DNA of 64,000 bases, taken from the NCBI GenBank assembly GCA_902604715.1, contig CACLAD010000005.1:1-64000 (forward strand). The letters are read 5' to 3'. Source of the DNA: an uncultured Bacteroidota bacterium (GTDB lineage: Bacteria; Bacteroidota; Bacteroidia; Flavobacteriales; Flavobacteriaceae). Positions 20,001 through 28,234 of the stretch are shown piece after piece. The position numbers were made by a program, and so were the translations under genes. The notes under the pieces were generated by a model that did not search any database, was not told where the DNA came from, and was given only the letters and a program-made list of their open reading frames with translations. Position 1 is the stretch's first letter. Each line of letters begins with the position of its first letter.

Positions 20001-20405
20001 TGCAATTGCATTAATATGAGTTACTATTATTGAATTTTTATTTTTTGAAAAATTTAGATGTTCAATTACCTCGGTTCTTTGTAGCAGATTATAGTTGTTA
20101 GGGTATTTATTAGAATATGATTCCTTTGATAATTCAGGGAAGTAAAAAATTTTCTTCTCAGGATTAAGAGTTTCTATATCGTTTAAAAAATATAAGGACT
20201 CTTCTTTATTATTAAAAACAAATAAAGATGGTTTTAAAGATTTTTTTATAATTGTAGAACAATAAAAAGATAATGAAGAGCCCAATAGACCTTTTATCCT
20301 AATTATTTGATTTTGGGCAATGAAATTCCAGAGTCTTTGCAAAATTAAAGACTCTTCAAAATTTGTGAAAAAACTTTTATTTGTCACCAAATAAATTTTG
20401 GGCAA
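17067..20405 (-). CDS. mfd: Transcription-repair coupling factor
   Basis: Mfd removes RNA polymerase stalled at lesions and recruits UvrABC. The 1112-residue length is normal for the phylum. Order: UvrB-like domains (about 1-330, VVEPGEFAVRGGILDIFPY), CarD-like RNA polymerase interaction domain (KGDYVTHIDHGIGKFGG), then the SF2 translocase with Walker A CGDVGFGKTELAIRAAF, DEEQ box LLIIDEEQKFGV, motif III TLSATPIPRTLQ and motif VI QMRGRVGRS, and the TRCF C-terminal domain. No ATG opens the frame: candidates are TTG 20405, TTG 20390 or GTG 20387, so the exact N-terminus is uncertain. It converges on the LD-carboxypeptidase with a 4-base overlap. Confidence 0.95.
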   Translation of the reverse strand: MPKIYLVTNKSFFTNFEESLILQRLWNFIAQNQIIRIKGLLGSSLSFYCSTIIKKSLKPSLFVFNNKEESLYFLNDIETLNPEKKIFYFPELSKESYSNKYPNNYNLLQRTEVIEHLNFSKNKNSIIVTHINAIAVNQINKTEIKKNSINLKLNQNISFDKLNEQLFELEFRREDFVVEPGEFAVRGGILDIFPYSSQTPFRIEFFGDEITRIRSFDIESQRSDQNHTSVKIISNIQVSNESKNIQNIFEILFNDTTIFFQSLKLFTSQLENIVDKAKVNYENCSNRHEFVSPENLYVNLDLVNQKIQNFKIIEFNSISSKVDFKINIQPQPSFNKSFNLLFSDITKKKKEGYRVNLCCTNNQQKNRLRQIFEDLDNDGIIEPVVLPLSAGFIDLDNKIIFYTDHQIFERYHKFKFRKRFNNKLSIALKQLNNLSKGDYVTHIDHGIGKFGGLQQIEVDGKMQESIKIIYGERDVLFLSVHAIHKISKYNGKDGKVPRLYKLGSKAWALLKQKTKKNVKKIAYDLIKVYAERKQKKGFKYDKDSYLQNELEASFIYEDTEDQLKVTQEIKNDMESEQPMDRLVCGDVGFGKTELAIRAAFKAVDNNKQVAVLVPTTILAFQHFKTFSSRLEELPVSVDYLNRFKTNKEKSIIIEKLNEGKIDIIIGTHQLVNDKIKYKDLGLLIIDEEQKFGVAVKDKLKSIRKNVDVLTLSATPIPRTLQFSLMAARDLSLITTPPPNRYPIETSVIRFDANIISQSIRYEIERGGQVFFVNNKIQNIDEISSLLQNLIPEARIAVAHGKLNGKTLESLMIKFITREFDVLVSTTIIESGLDVPNANTIFINNANNFGLSDLHQMRGRVGRSNKKAFCYLITPEFSNMTEEAKKRITALDYYSELGSGFNIAMKDLEIRGAGDLLGGEQSGFINEMGFETYQKILDEAINELKEDSFKNFDLEKNKFSKKVNLVFETDLELMFPNNYINSSTERLKLYTQLNKICELDELNSFKLELTDRFGNLPNVVVELLNSLELRWLAEALGFDKIVLKKNILISYMINFDSYEQKKKLDKLFDYSDLNPNSISFSQKNLADGDRFIVKIKNIDSVSKAIKVLEDINT

Positions 20406-20472
20406 ATATATTAGAATTCAACATATTATTGATATTTTTTTTTCTTGAAAATAAAATAATTACATTGAGGAT

Positions 20473-20946
20473 ATGAAAATTAAAATTAGAAATGCTGTCA
20501 TAGAAGACATGAAACAAGTTCATAACTTAATAGTCGAATTGGCAATTTTTGAAAAGGAACCTGATGAAGTTGAAATTGATGAAAAAGATCTTCAAAAAAT
20601 GGGTTTTGAATATGAAAATCCACTGTTTCATTGTTTTGTTGCAGAGGTTGATAATAAAATTGTTGGTGCAGCAATAATTTATAATAGATTTTCAACATGG
20701 AAAGGAAAGACTCTACATTTAGAAGATCTTGTAGTTACAAAAAAAATGCGTGGTCAAGGAATAGGAAGTAAACTTTTAGATAAAGTAATTTTACATGGTA
20801 AAAAATCTGAAGCTAAAAGGATTTCTTGGAATGTTATAGACTGGAATACAAACGCGATCGAATTTTACAAAAATAGAGGAGCTGAAATTGTTGAAGGATG
20901 GAGCATTATTCATCTATCAGGAAAAAATCTTAAAAATTATATTTAG
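20473..20946 (+). CDS. GNAT-family N-acetyltransferase
   Basis: A 157-residue acetyl-CoA-dependent acetyltransferase. The pyrophosphate-binding motif A is seen as VTKKMRGQGIGSKLLDKVI (R-x-x-G-x-G/A), preceded by the strand LHLEDLVV and followed by WNVIDWNTNAIEFYKNRGAE, which is typical of the family. Length and the LEDLVV...WNTNAIEFY pattern resemble the spermidine/spermine (diamine) N1-acetyltransferase subgroup, so a polyamine or small-amine substrate is plausible but unproven. It is divergent from mfd (67 bases apart) and its TAG stop overlaps the convergent arsC-like stop. Confidence 0.85.
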   Translation: MKIKIRNAVIEDMKQVHNLIVELAIFEKEPDEVEIDEKDLQKMGFEYENPLFHCFVAEVDNKIVGAAIIYNRFSTWKGKTLHLEDLVVTKKMRGQGIGSKLLDKVILHGKKSEAKRISWNVIDWNTNAIEFYKNRGAEIVEGWSIIHLSGKNLKNYI

Positions 20947-21362
20947 AAGTTTTTTTGCTTAAAACCCATACAGAAATATTTTATTTCATCCCTACACTTG
21001 ATATACTTTACTATTTTCTCATCCTCATCATCAATTCTTGTAGCTGACGGATCAAGGAAATTTTTATGAATTCTTACAGCGTTTTTTGAAGGAATATATG
21101 GGCAAGTTTCATTGGCATGATCACAGACAGTTATTATATAATCAAATTCAATCGACATATATTCATCAACCAAATTAGACGAGTTACTTGAAATATCAAC
21201 ACCATCCATTTTCATTACTGAAACAGCATATGGATTTAGACCATGTTTTTCTATTCCAGCACTATAAATGTTCGCTTCTTTAACTAATAGTTTTACTAAA
21301 TAGCCATGAGCCATTTGACTTCTACACGAATTACCTGTACATAATACGAGAATATTTTTCAT
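20943..21362 (-). CDS. arsC: Thioredoxin-coupled arsenate reductase-like low-MW phosphatase
   Basis: A 139-residue protein of the low-molecular-weight tyrosine-phosphatase fold. The P-loop is LCTGNSCRSQ (Cys8, Cys13, Arg14). A second cysteine pair, VCDHANETC (Cys80, Cys87), matches the redox relay of thioredoxin-dependent arsenate reductases of the S. aureus pI258 type, where three cysteines shuttle electrons. It therefore probably reduces arsenate to arsenite. No arsenite exporter or ArsR lies nearby; instead it directly follows mgtE with no spacer (the mgtE stop codon abuts its ATG), so it is likely co-transcribed with housekeeping genes. Confidence 0.8.
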   Translation of the reverse strand: MKNILVLCTGNSCRSQMAHGYLVKLLVKEANIYSAGIEKHGLNPYAVSVMKMDGVDISSNSSNLVDEYMSIEFDYIITVCDHANETCPYIPSKNAVRIHKNFLDPSATRIDDEDEKIVKYIKCRDEIKYFCMGFKQKNF

Positions 21363-22733
21363 CTAGATTTGAAGAATTAGTTTGGCTACCATAAAGTAAA
21401 TCAAAATGCCAAAAATATCATTACTCGTGGTGATGAAAGGACCGGTGGCAATTGCCGGATCAATACCCCTTTTGTTTAAAAATAGTGGAATAAAGGTTCC
21501 TATAATACCCGCAACAATAACAACAGCTACCAATGCGATTGATAAAGCTAAAGCAATATCAATTTCACCTTTCCAAAAATAAATAAACAGGAATAGTAGT
21601 CCAGCTAAAATTACACCGTTGAGAATAGATAATAGAGTTTCCTTAAATAACCTATTATTAATACTACCCTTTATTTCATCATTAGCCAATCCTTGAACAA
21701 TTATTGCACTTGATTGTACGCCAACGTTTCCAGCCATAGCCGCAATAAGAGGAGTAAAATAAAATAGGATTTTATGCTGAAGTAAAATTTCATCAAATCC
21801 ACCCATTACAAAAGCAGCACCAATACCTCCGATAAGACCAACGATTAACCATGGAAGTCTAGCTCGAGTCAATTCAAAAATTGAATCATCTACATCTACG
21901 TCTTGTAAAATACCAGCGGCTAATTGGTAATCCTCTTCAGCTTCTTCTTTTATTAAATCTACTATATCATCAATAGTAATTCTTCCTAATAATTTCTTTT
22001 TTTTATTTATAACCGGAATTGCACCAAGATCATACTTTTGCATTGTGCTAGCTACTGATTCAGCAGTATCGGTATCAAATACATGATCAACATTTTTTTT
22101 GTAAATGGACTTAATTTTTGTTTTTTGATCAGCAACCAGTAAATCTTTCAGCGATAAACGACCTAAAAGAATATTGTCATTGTCTACTACATAAACTGAA
22201 TGAACCCTAGTAACCTCAGAAGCTTGAGTTCTCATTTCTTTAACACATCGAGTTACTGACCAATTTTCATTTACTTTAATAAGTTCTTTCGCCATCAGGC
22301 CACCAGCTGAATCTTCATCATATTTAAGTAATTCTTTTATATCTGCCTTGTGCTCAGCATCTGATATTTTGGATATAACTTTCTTCTGTTTTTCTTCGGG
22401 AAGCTCTGAAATAATATCAGTAGCATCATCAGAGTCCAATTCTTCGACTTCCTCTGCAATTTCTTGTATAGATAAGTTTTTAAGAATTTTTTCACGATAA
22501 TCGTCATCTAATTCCATAAGAACATCAGATGTCTTTTCTGAATCTAATAACTTGATAATATAAGTTGCATCATCAGAATTTAGTTCTTCAAGAACTTCAG
22601 CTATATCGGCATGGTGGTAATTAGAAAAGATTTTTACAATAGATTTTTCATCAGATAATTTAACCAACTCTAAAGTTTCAGAAATTAGCTCATCAGTTAG
22701 AGCAAATTTTGTATGTTTTTCATTTTTTTTCAA
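21363..22733 (-). CDS. mgtE: MgtE-family magnesium transporter
   Basis: A 456-residue Mg2+ channel of normal length. The cytosolic N domain (about 1-130) is made of repeated helical units with acidic patches (ELNSDDATYII, ELDSDDATDIISELPEE). Two CBS domains follow (about 135-255), including LKYDEDSAGGLMAKELI and LGAIPVINKKKKLLGRIT. Five membrane helices form the C-terminal domain, with the typical MAGNVGVQSSAIIVQGLA pore-region motif. In the known family, Mg2+ bound between N and CBS domains closes the pore. The gene ends 2 bases before rsmA begins upstream and abuts the arsC-like gene downstream. Confidence 0.95.
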   Translation of the reverse strand: MKKNEKHTKFALTDELISETLELVKLSDEKSIVKIFSNYHHADIAEVLEELNSDDATYIIKLLDSEKTSDVLMELDDDYREKILKNLSIQEIAEEVEELDSDDATDIISELPEEKQKKVISKISDAEHKADIKELLKYDEDSAGGLMAKELIKVNENWSVTRCVKEMRTQASEVTRVHSVYVVDNDNILLGRLSLKDLLVADQKTKIKSIYKKNVDHVFDTDTAESVASTMQKYDLGAIPVINKKKKLLGRITIDDIVDLIKEEAEEDYQLAAGILQDVDVDDSIFELTRARLPWLIVGLIGGIGAAFVMGGFDEILLQHKILFYFTPLIAAMAGNVGVQSSAIIVQGLANDEIKGSINNRLFKETLLSILNGVILAGLLFLFIYFWKGEIDIALALSIALVAVVIVAGIIGTFIPLFLNKRGIDPAIATGPFITTSNDIFGILIYFMVAKLILQI

Positions 22734-22735
22734 GT

Positions 22736-23512
22736 TTAATTTTTTAAATCTTGGTTTATTAAATTGGTTAAATCAATAAATTGATCAACAGATAATTGCT
22801 CCGGTCTTTTATCAAAGATAGTATGTTCTCTTAAATTTTCACTTAAATTAATTTGTTTTAAACTATTTCTTAAGGTTTTTCTTCTTTGATGAAAAGAAAG
22901 TTTTACAATTTTGAAAAATAATTTTTCATCACAATCTATTTTTAAATTCTTTTTTCGTTTGAGTAAAATCACAGCAGAATTTACTTTGGGTGGAGGTGAG
23001 AAAAAATTATTAGAAACCTCAAATAATAATTTGGTTTCGTAAAAAGCCTGTGTTATAACGGAAATAATCCCATATTTCTTAGTCCCCTCATTTTCACAAA
23101 TTCTTTGTGCTACTTCATACTGAAACATTCCACACATTTCAGCTATTAATTTTCTATTTTCAATAATTTTAAAAACAATTTGAGAAGAAATATTGTACGG
23201 GAAATTTCCAATAATTGAGAAATTATTGTTTTCAAATAATTTCGAAAGATTTAGATTTAAGAAATCTTGGTTGTAAATTATATACTTATCGATTTTTAAT
23301 TCTGAGATCAAATAGCTAACTGACTCATTGTCAATTTCAACCAGCTTTAAATTATTATTTTTCTTTATTAAGAATTGTGTCAGTATTCCGGTTCCAGGTC
23401 CTATCTCTAAAGTATTTTGGCAGGGGGATAAAGACTCAACAATTCTTTTTGCAATGCTTATATCATTTAAAAAATGTTGACCTAATGATTTTTTTGGCGT
23501 TACAAATCGCAA
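22736..23512 (-). CDS. rsmA: 16S rRNA (A1518/A1519) dimethyltransferase
   Basis: RsmA/KsgA methylates two adjacent adenines in the 3'-terminal hairpin of 16S rRNA. The 258-residue protein has the N-terminal signature KKSLGQHFLNDISIAKRIV, the SAM-binding motif I LEIGPGTGILTQFL, the catalytic NFPYNISSQI (N-x-P-Y) motif and the C-terminal helical SFHQRRKTLRNSLK. Length is standard. It lies in the serS-rsmA-mgtE order with 2-6 base gaps, so one transcript is likely. Confidence 0.97.
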   Translation of the reverse strand: MRFVTPKKSLGQHFLNDISIAKRIVESLSPCQNTLEIGPGTGILTQFLIKKNNNLKLVEIDNESVSYLISELKIDKYIIYNQDFLNLNLSKLFENNNFSIIGNFPYNISSQIVFKIIENRKLIAEMCGMFQYEVAQRICENEGTKKYGIISVITQAFYETKLLFEVSNNFFSPPPKVNSAVILLKRKKNLKIDCDEKLFFKIVKLSFHQRRKTLRNSLKQINLSENLREHTIFDKRPEQLSVDQFIDLTNLINQDLKN

Positions 23513-23518
23513 AATAAA

Positions 23519-24787
23519 TTATTTAATTATGGAAAATCCGGTGTATTCTTGTAACACCTTAGGGATCATAATTCCGTCTTTTGTTTGAAAGTTCTCAAGT
23601 ATTGTTGCAAAAACTCTTGGTAATGCCAGCGAACTGCCATTTAATGTGTGAACAAGGCTGGTTTTGCCTTGAGCATTTCTATACCTAATCTTTAATCTAT
23701 TTGATTGAAATGTTTCGAAGTTAGAAACTGATGACACTTCTAGCCACTTATCCTGAGCAGGGGAATAAATTTCAAAATCGTAAGTCAAAGCTGATGTAAA
23801 ACCTAAATCACCCCCACAGAGTGTAATTATTCTAAATGGTAGCTCTAGCTTTTCAATAATTCCCTTTATTTGGTCTTTCATTATATTTAATGAATCATAA
23901 GATCTTTCTGGGTGCTCTACCATAACAATTTCCACCTTATCAAACTGATGAAGTCTATTTAAACCTCGCACATCAGATCCATAACTTCCAGCCTCCCTTC
24001 TGAAACATGGACTATATCCAGTTTTTAAAATAGGTAAATTTGATTCTTCAATAATTTCATCTCTAAAAATATTAGTTATCGGGACTTCTGCAGTTGGGAT
24101 AAGAAATAAATTGTCCTGTGTAACTGTATACATTTGCCCCTCTTTGTCTGGTAATTGACCAGTCCCAAAGGCAGAGTCCTCATTCACTAAATATGGTACT
24201 TGTACCTCATCGTATCCCAAATCAATATTAGAATCTAAGAAGAATGATATTAGTGACCTTTGAAGTTTAGCCCCCTTGCCTTTGTAAACTGGAAATCCAG
24301 ATCCTGTGATTTTAGTACCCAGTTCAAAGTCTATCAAATCATACTTTTTTGCCAATTCCCAATGTGGAATAACTAAATCTTTGTTGGCTTTAGTTTTAGA
24401 ATTAAATATTACCAAATTGTCTTCTGAGGAATTTCCAGCAGGAACCGATTCATGTGGGGTATTAGGAATTTGAGACAAAATATCTTCTATTTCATTTTTT
24501 ACATCACTTAAATCATCTGAAAGAACTTTTGTAGAACTCTTTATTTCTAAACTTCTTTGCTTAAGATTAGGTATTTCATCTTTATTGCCTTCTTTAAATA
24601 ATTGTCCGATTTCTTTAGAAATAGTATTTGATTCAGCTTGCATATTTTCATATTCTGTCTGAATTCGCTTTCTTCTTTCATCAAAAGAAATCAATTTGGC
24701 TATAAAATCTTCCGAATCAAAATTTCTTTTTTTCAGAGATTTTATAACCTCTTCTTTATTGGCAATTATGTAAGATGTTTTTAGCAT
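23519..24787 (-). CDS. serS: Seryl-tRNA synthetase
   Basis: Class II synthetase that charges tRNA-Ser. The 422-residue protein begins with a long antiparallel coiled-coil arm (about 25-110), followed by the catalytic core with motif 1 around GYDEVQVPYLV, a TAEVP element, motif 2 CFRREAGSYGSDVRGLNRLH, and motif 3 LNGSSLALPRVFATILEN. All class II signatures are intact. It sits between ribF (9 bases) and rsmA (6 bases). Confidence 0.97.
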   Translation of the reverse strand: MLKTSYIIANKEEVIKSLKKRNFDSEDFIAKLISFDERRKRIQTEYENMQAESNTISKEIGQLFKEGNKDEIPNLKQRSLEIKSSTKVLSDDLSDVKNEIEDILSQIPNTPHESVPAGNSSEDNLVIFNSKTKANKDLVIPHWELAKKYDLIDFELGTKITGSGFPVYKGKGAKLQRSLISFFLDSNIDLGYDEVQVPYLVNEDSAFGTGQLPDKEGQMYTVTQDNLFLIPTAEVPITNIFRDEIIEESNLPILKTGYSPCFRREAGSYGSDVRGLNRLHQFDKVEIVMVEHPERSYDSLNIMKDQIKGIIEKLELPFRIITLCGGDLGFTSALTYDFEIYSPAQDKWLEVSSVSNFETFQSNRLKIRYRNAQGKTSLVHTLNGSSLALPRVFATILENFQTKDGIMIPKVLQEYTGFSIIK

Positions 24788-24796
24788 AATCTAAAT

Positions 24797-25732
24797 TTAA
24801 ATTGTTTTTTTAAGATTAGTGATTAATTCAAAACATTTTTTTTTGTCCATTTGTAGTTGTGTGGTCAACTCATCGACAGAATCAAATTTTATTTCTTCTC
24901 TAATTTTTTTAATAACTCTTATAGAAATTTCCTTATCATAAAGGTTCTGATTAAAATCAAAAAAATGAATTTCGATTGAATGCCCTTTGTCTTTAAATGT
25001 TGGATTAACACCAACATTCATCATCCCATTGGTGATTTGTCCTTCAAACAGGGAGCTAATATAATAAACCCCATTTCCAAGTTTGATTTTATATTTATCA
25101 ATCAAAATATTTGCAGTTGGAAAACCAAGACTTTTTCCTCTTCCTAATCCAACAATAACTTTTCCTGTCAATATAAATTGATATCCAAGAAATTCATTTG
25201 CGTTGTTTATTTTTCCATCGATAATTAAATTTCTAATTTTTGTTGAACTAATTGAAACTTTATTTTTATGAAATGCATCAACCTTGGTCACGTCATATCC
25301 ATAATCTTTAGAAAATTCTACAAGCTGATTTGAGTTCGCATTTCTGTTTTTTCCAAAATGATGATCATATCCGGTTACAATATGCCTGACATTTAATTTT
25401 TTAACCAAAATATCTCTTACAAATTCTATTGGAGATAATTTTGAAAACGACTTACTAAAATCTTGGGTCAATAAATAATCAATGTTATAGGATCCAAAAA
25501 TTTCGTTTTTTTCTCTTTGAGTAGTTAATAATTTAATATCTGCGTCGTTGTTTAAAACAATTCTTGGGTGAGGGCTAAAGGTTAGAATAATTGACCTTAA
25601 ATTTTTACTTTTAGAAATACTAATAACTTTATCAATAAGTTTTCGATGTCCAAGATGAACACCGTCAAAAGTTCCAACTGTAACAACAGAGGGGGCATTT
25701 TCAAAATAATCCTGGATATTTAATGAAATCAA
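24797..25732 (-). CDS. ribF: Bifunctional riboflavin kinase / FMN adenylyltransferase
   Basis: Makes FMN and then FAD from riboflavin. The 311-residue protein has both domains: an N-terminal nucleotidyltransferase with VVTVGTFDGVHLGHRKLI, FSPHPRIVL and the ISSTKIRNLI signature, and a C-terminal riboflavin kinase domain beginning near 180 with GRGKSLGFPTANI and NGVYYISS, then MMNVGVNPTF and EIHFFDF. Length is normal. It is in the middle of the prs-rplY-pth-ribF-serS-rsmA-mgtE-arsC run. Confidence 0.97.
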   Translation of the reverse strand: MISLNIQDYFENAPSVVTVGTFDGVHLGHRKLIDKVISISKSKNLRSIILTFSPHPRIVLNNDADIKLLTTQREKNEIFGSYNIDYLLTQDFSKSFSKLSPIEFVRDILVKKLNVRHIVTGYDHHFGKNRNANSNQLVEFSKDYGYDVTKVDAFHKNKVSISSTKIRNLIIDGKINNANEFLGYQFILTGKVIVGLGRGKSLGFPTANILIDKYKIKLGNGVYYISSLFEGQITNGMMNVGVNPTFKDKGHSIEIHFFDFNQNLYDKEISIRVIKKIREEIKFDSVDELTTQLQMDKKKCFELITNLKKTI

Positions 25733-25742
25733 GTCGTAAAAT

Positions 25743-26303
25743 TTAGTTATTAAAATTATTCATCGTTATAGTAATTCCTGAAAGGATAAAAGAATTTATA
25801 GATTTTGAGATTAAATCAAAATTTGAATGGATAATATCATACTCATTACTATTAAATATTCCAAGAACAAAATCAATTTGGTTTGAATATTTATCATTTC
25901 CAATTCCAATTCTTAATCTGGGGTATTCAAGTGAATTTAAAGCTTGCTCAATATTTTCTAATCCGTTATGACCTCCGCTACTTCCTTTTGCTCTAAATCT
26001 TATTTTCCCAAGGGGCAGATTTAGATCATCACTTATAATCAGTATATTTTTAAGCTTTATGTTTTCTTGTAGCATCCAATACTTTACAGATTTTCCACTA
26101 AAATTCATAAATGTATTTGGTTTGAGTAATAACACTTTTCTGCCTTTTATTGAAATTTTTGAAATTTGTCCTAACCTGTTAGTTTCAAACTCAGATTCAT
26201 GTTTTTTACAGATGAAATCTAGTAATTCAAATCCAATATTATGTCTTGTATTGTAATACTTTTCACCAGGGTTGCCTAGGCCAACAATTAAAAACTTATC
26301 CAT
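25743..26303 (-). CDS. pth: Peptidyl-tRNA hydrolase
   Basis: Recycles peptidyl-tRNA released from stalled ribosomes. I start at the ATG at 26303, giving MDKFLIVGLGNPGEKY, the canonical Pth N-terminus; the frame stays open to 26357, but that extension would run into the terminator hairpin behind rplY. The 186-residue protein contains the catalytic His in NTRHNIGFELL, the Asn in KPNTFMNFSGKSV, SDDLNLPLGKIR and GSSGGHNGLENI, all conserved in the family. Confidence 0.96.
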   Translation of the reverse strand: MDKFLIVGLGNPGEKYYNTRHNIGFELLDFICKKHESEFETNRLGQISKISIKGRKVLLLKPNTFMNFSGKSVKYWMLQENIKLKNILIISDDLNLPLGKIRFRAKGSSGGHNGLENIEQALNSLEYPRLRIGIGNDKYSNQIDFVLGIFNSNEYDIIHSNFDLISKSINSFILSGITITMNNFNN

Positions 26304-26333
26304 GAGAGCAGATGATTTAATGTTAACAAAAAT

Positions 26334-26370
26334 AAAAAAAGCATTCTGACTAATCACAGAATGCTTTTTT
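26334..26370 (-). terminator. Intrinsic terminator behind rplY
   Basis: A perfect hairpin: GCATTCTG pairs with CAGAATGC around an 8-base loop, flanked by A-runs on one side and T-runs on the other, so the minus-strand transcript ends in a U-tract. It lies between the rplY stop and the pth start. The flanking A/T runs also make it readable from the other strand, but no plus-strand gene is nearby. It may end or attenuate the prs-rplY message before pth. Confidence 0.85.
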
Positions 26371-26391
26371 AGTTATTAATTATAAATTAAC

Positions 26392-27078
26392 TTAAGATTC
26401 TACAGGTGTTTCAGCATCAGATACCTCTTCTTTTTTCTCTGAAGATTCAGTATTTTCAGAAGTAGCTTCTCCACCTTCAGTTGTTTCTTCACCTTCTTGA
26501 CTTTCTTCGTCTTCAGATTCTACAACTAGTGCAGCCCTAGCTCTTCTTACTTGACAAACAACAGTATTATCAGGATGCATAAATTCATAGTTTTCATTTT
26601 CCAATTCTGTTATATATACTCTATCCCCGATATTTAATTCTGAGATATCAATCTCAATGTTATCTGGAAGATTTGTCGGAAGAGCTTTGATTCTAAGTTT
26701 TCTTTTATTTCTTTGTAGATTTCCACCAAGCTTTACTCCTATAGCATTTCCGAATAATCTCACCGGTATATCCATAGCAATTTTCTTATCATCAAATAAT
26801 TGGTAAAAATCTATGTGTAAAATCTTATCAGAAACAGGGTGGAATTGAATATCCTGTAAAACAGCTGAATAAGATTCATTATCACTCAGGGCAATCACAA
26901 CAGTATATGCATTTGCAGTATATACCAATTTTGAGAATGCCAATTCTGGTGCTGAGAAATGTATTGGTCCATCCCCTCCGTATAATACGCAAGGAATCTG
27001 TCCAGCATTACGTAGTGCTTTTGAAGAAGACTTACCTACGCTTTCTCTTTTAGATCCGTTTATTGTAATTGATTTCAT
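26392..27078 (-). CDS. rplY: 50S ribosomal protein L25/general stress protein Ctc
   Basis: 5S-rRNA-binding ribosomal protein of the long Ctc type. The first 90 residues are the L25 domain ([36 protein letters not shown]), followed by the C-terminal TL5-like beta domain ([32 protein letters not shown]). After about residue 185 comes a disordered, Glu/Ser/Thr-rich tail ([11 protein letters not shown] onward), common in Bacteroidota L25. The protein is 228 residues long. prs lies 13 bases upstream and a strong terminator directly follows. Confidence 0.96.
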   Translation of the reverse strand: MKSITINGSKRESVGKSSSKALRNAGQIPCVLYGGDGPIHFSAPELAFSKLVYTANAYTVVIALSDNESYSAVLQDIQFHPVSDKILHIDFYQLFDDKKIAMDIPVRLFGNAIGVKLGGNLQRNKRKLRIKALPTNLPDNIEIDISELNIGDRVYITELENENYEFMHPDNTVVCQVRRARAALVVESEDEESQEGEETTEGGEATSENTESSEKKEEVSDAETPVES

Positions 27079-27091
27079 TTTAATTTAAAGT

Positions 27092-28033
27092 TTACATTAT
27101 AAAATTTGAACTTATTGACTGATTATTATGCACTTTATGCATAACATCTGAAAATAAATCGGCGCAAGATAACACTTTTATTTTAGAATGAGGCTTAATC
27201 TTGGGAACTGAATCAGTAACAATTAATTCTTCTAATTTTGAAGATTCAATTTTAGAGTAAGCATCACCTGAAAGAATAGCATGCGTACATATAGCTCTTA
27301 CACTCAAAGCTCCTCTTTCAATTAATAAATCAGCTGCTTTGGACAATGTTCCAGCAGTATCTACCATGTCGTCAACTAATATTACATTTTTTCCATCAAC
27401 ATTTCCAATTAGTTCCATATGGGAGATAGTATTTGCTTTAGAACGTTGTTTATAACAAACGACTACATCACAATTTAAATTTTTGGAATACGCATAAGCC
27501 CTTTTGGAACCACCCATATCAGGTGAAGCGATACAAAGATTATCTAATTTGAGACCTATTACATGAGGTATAAAAATTGTGGATGCATACAAATGATCAA
27601 CAGGTATCTGAAAAAACCCTTGTATTTGATCAGCATGCAAATCCATCGTTATTAATCGAGTTGCCCCTGCGGACTCAATCATCTTAGCAATCATCTTAGC
27701 CGCTATTGGCACCCTTGGCTTATCCTTTCTGTCTTGTCTAGCCCAACCAAAGTAGGGAATAACAGCAGTAATATGTCTTGCAGATGCCCTTTTAGCTGCA
27801 TCTATCATTAGTAACATTTCCATCAAGTTTTCAGGGCTTGGGTTTGTCGAGCCTATAATAAAGATTCTGGTTCCACGAATCGATTCTTCAAATGATGGCT
27901 GAAATTCACCATCAGAAAATCTTGAAATAATTATATTTCCAAGTTTTTCACCAAATGAGTTAGAAATATTTTTTGCTAAATCTAGACTATTCGTACAATT
28001 AAAAATTTTTGCTTTTGTATTCGCAGCTGCCAC
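27092..28033 (-). CDS. prs: Ribose-phosphate pyrophosphokinase (PRPP synthetase)
   Basis: Forms PRPP from ribose 5-phosphate and ATP for nucleotide, His and Trp synthesis. The 313-residue protein has FSDGEFQPSFEESIRG, the catalytic flexible loop region PYFGWARQDRKDKPR, the divalent-metal site TMDLHADQIQGFF and the PRPP-binding loop VILVDDMVDTAGTL. It is a class I enzyme of normal length. It heads the prs-rplY unit; a TATTTTTG element stands 50-57 bases upstream of the ATG. Confidence 0.97.
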   Translation of the reverse strand: MAAANTKAKIFNCTNSLDLAKNISNSFGEKLGNIIISRFSDGEFQPSFEESIRGTRIFIIGSTNPSPENLMEMLLMIDAAKRASARHITAVIPYFGWARQDRKDKPRVPIAAKMIAKMIESAGATRLITMDLHADQIQGFFQIPVDHLYASTIFIPHVIGLKLDNLCIASPDMGGSKRAYAYSKNLNCDVVVCYKQRSKANTISHMELIGNVDGKNVILVDDMVDTAGTLSKAADLLIERGALSVRAICTHAILSGDAYSKIESSKLEELIVTDSVPKIKPHSKIKVLSCADLFSDVMHKVHNNQSISSNFIM

Positions 28034-28082
28034 TATATTTAATTGGTTTTTAAATGTTTACACATAATTTTATAAGGGACAG

Positions 28083-28090
28083 CAAAAATA
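28083..28090 (-). promoter_or_regulatory. Candidate -7 promoter element for prs
   Basis: On the minus strand the bases read TATTTTTG, an exact match to the Bacteroidetes -7 consensus TAnnTTTG. It would give a leader of roughly 45 bases before prs. No clear -33 TTTG stands 19-21 bases upstream, so the call is tentative in such AT-rich sequence. Confidence 0.4.
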
Positions 28091-28132
28091 GAAATTTTAA
28101 TTTAAGGAAAGTATTTAATAATGATTATTTTT

Positions 28133-28140
28133 TACTTTTG
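28133..28140 (+). promoter_or_regulatory. Candidate -7 promoter element for tRNA-Leu(CAA)
   Basis: TACTTTTG matches the Bacteroidetes -7 consensus TAnnTTTG exactly and ends 7 bases before the first base of the tRNA, the spacing expected if transcription starts at or just before the mature 5' end. A -33 TTTG is not evident. Confidence 0.5.
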
Positions 28141-28147
28141 CCTGAAT

Positions 28148-28229
28148 GCTCAAGTGGCGGAATTGGTAGACGCGCTGGATTCAAAACCCAGTTCTTTTAA
28201 GAGTGTGGGTTCGATTCCCACCTTGAGTA
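28148..28229 (+). tRNA. tRNA-Leu, anticodon CAA
   Basis: An 82-base class II tRNA with a long variable arm. The acceptor stem GCTCAAG pairs with CTTGAGT (G-U at the first pair), the D-arm reads GCGGAATTGGTAGACGC, the T-arm GTGGGTTCGATTCCCAC, and the discriminator is A. The anticodon loop TTCAAAA places CAA at 28182-28184. The lowest anticodon-stem pair (28179/28187) is an A-C mismatch. CCA is not encoded (CTA follows). Confidence 0.95.
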
Positions 28230-28234
28230 CTAAA

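Noticed and set aside
20943-21362. Arsenic-resistance operon
   Set aside because: Only the reductase-like gene is present; no ArsR, ArsB/Acr3 or ArsA is adjacent, and it is embedded in a housekeeping run.
26304-26357. Extended N-terminus for peptidyl-tRNA hydrolase
   Set aside because: MDKFLIVGLGNPG is the conserved start, and the extension is read from the rplY terminator.
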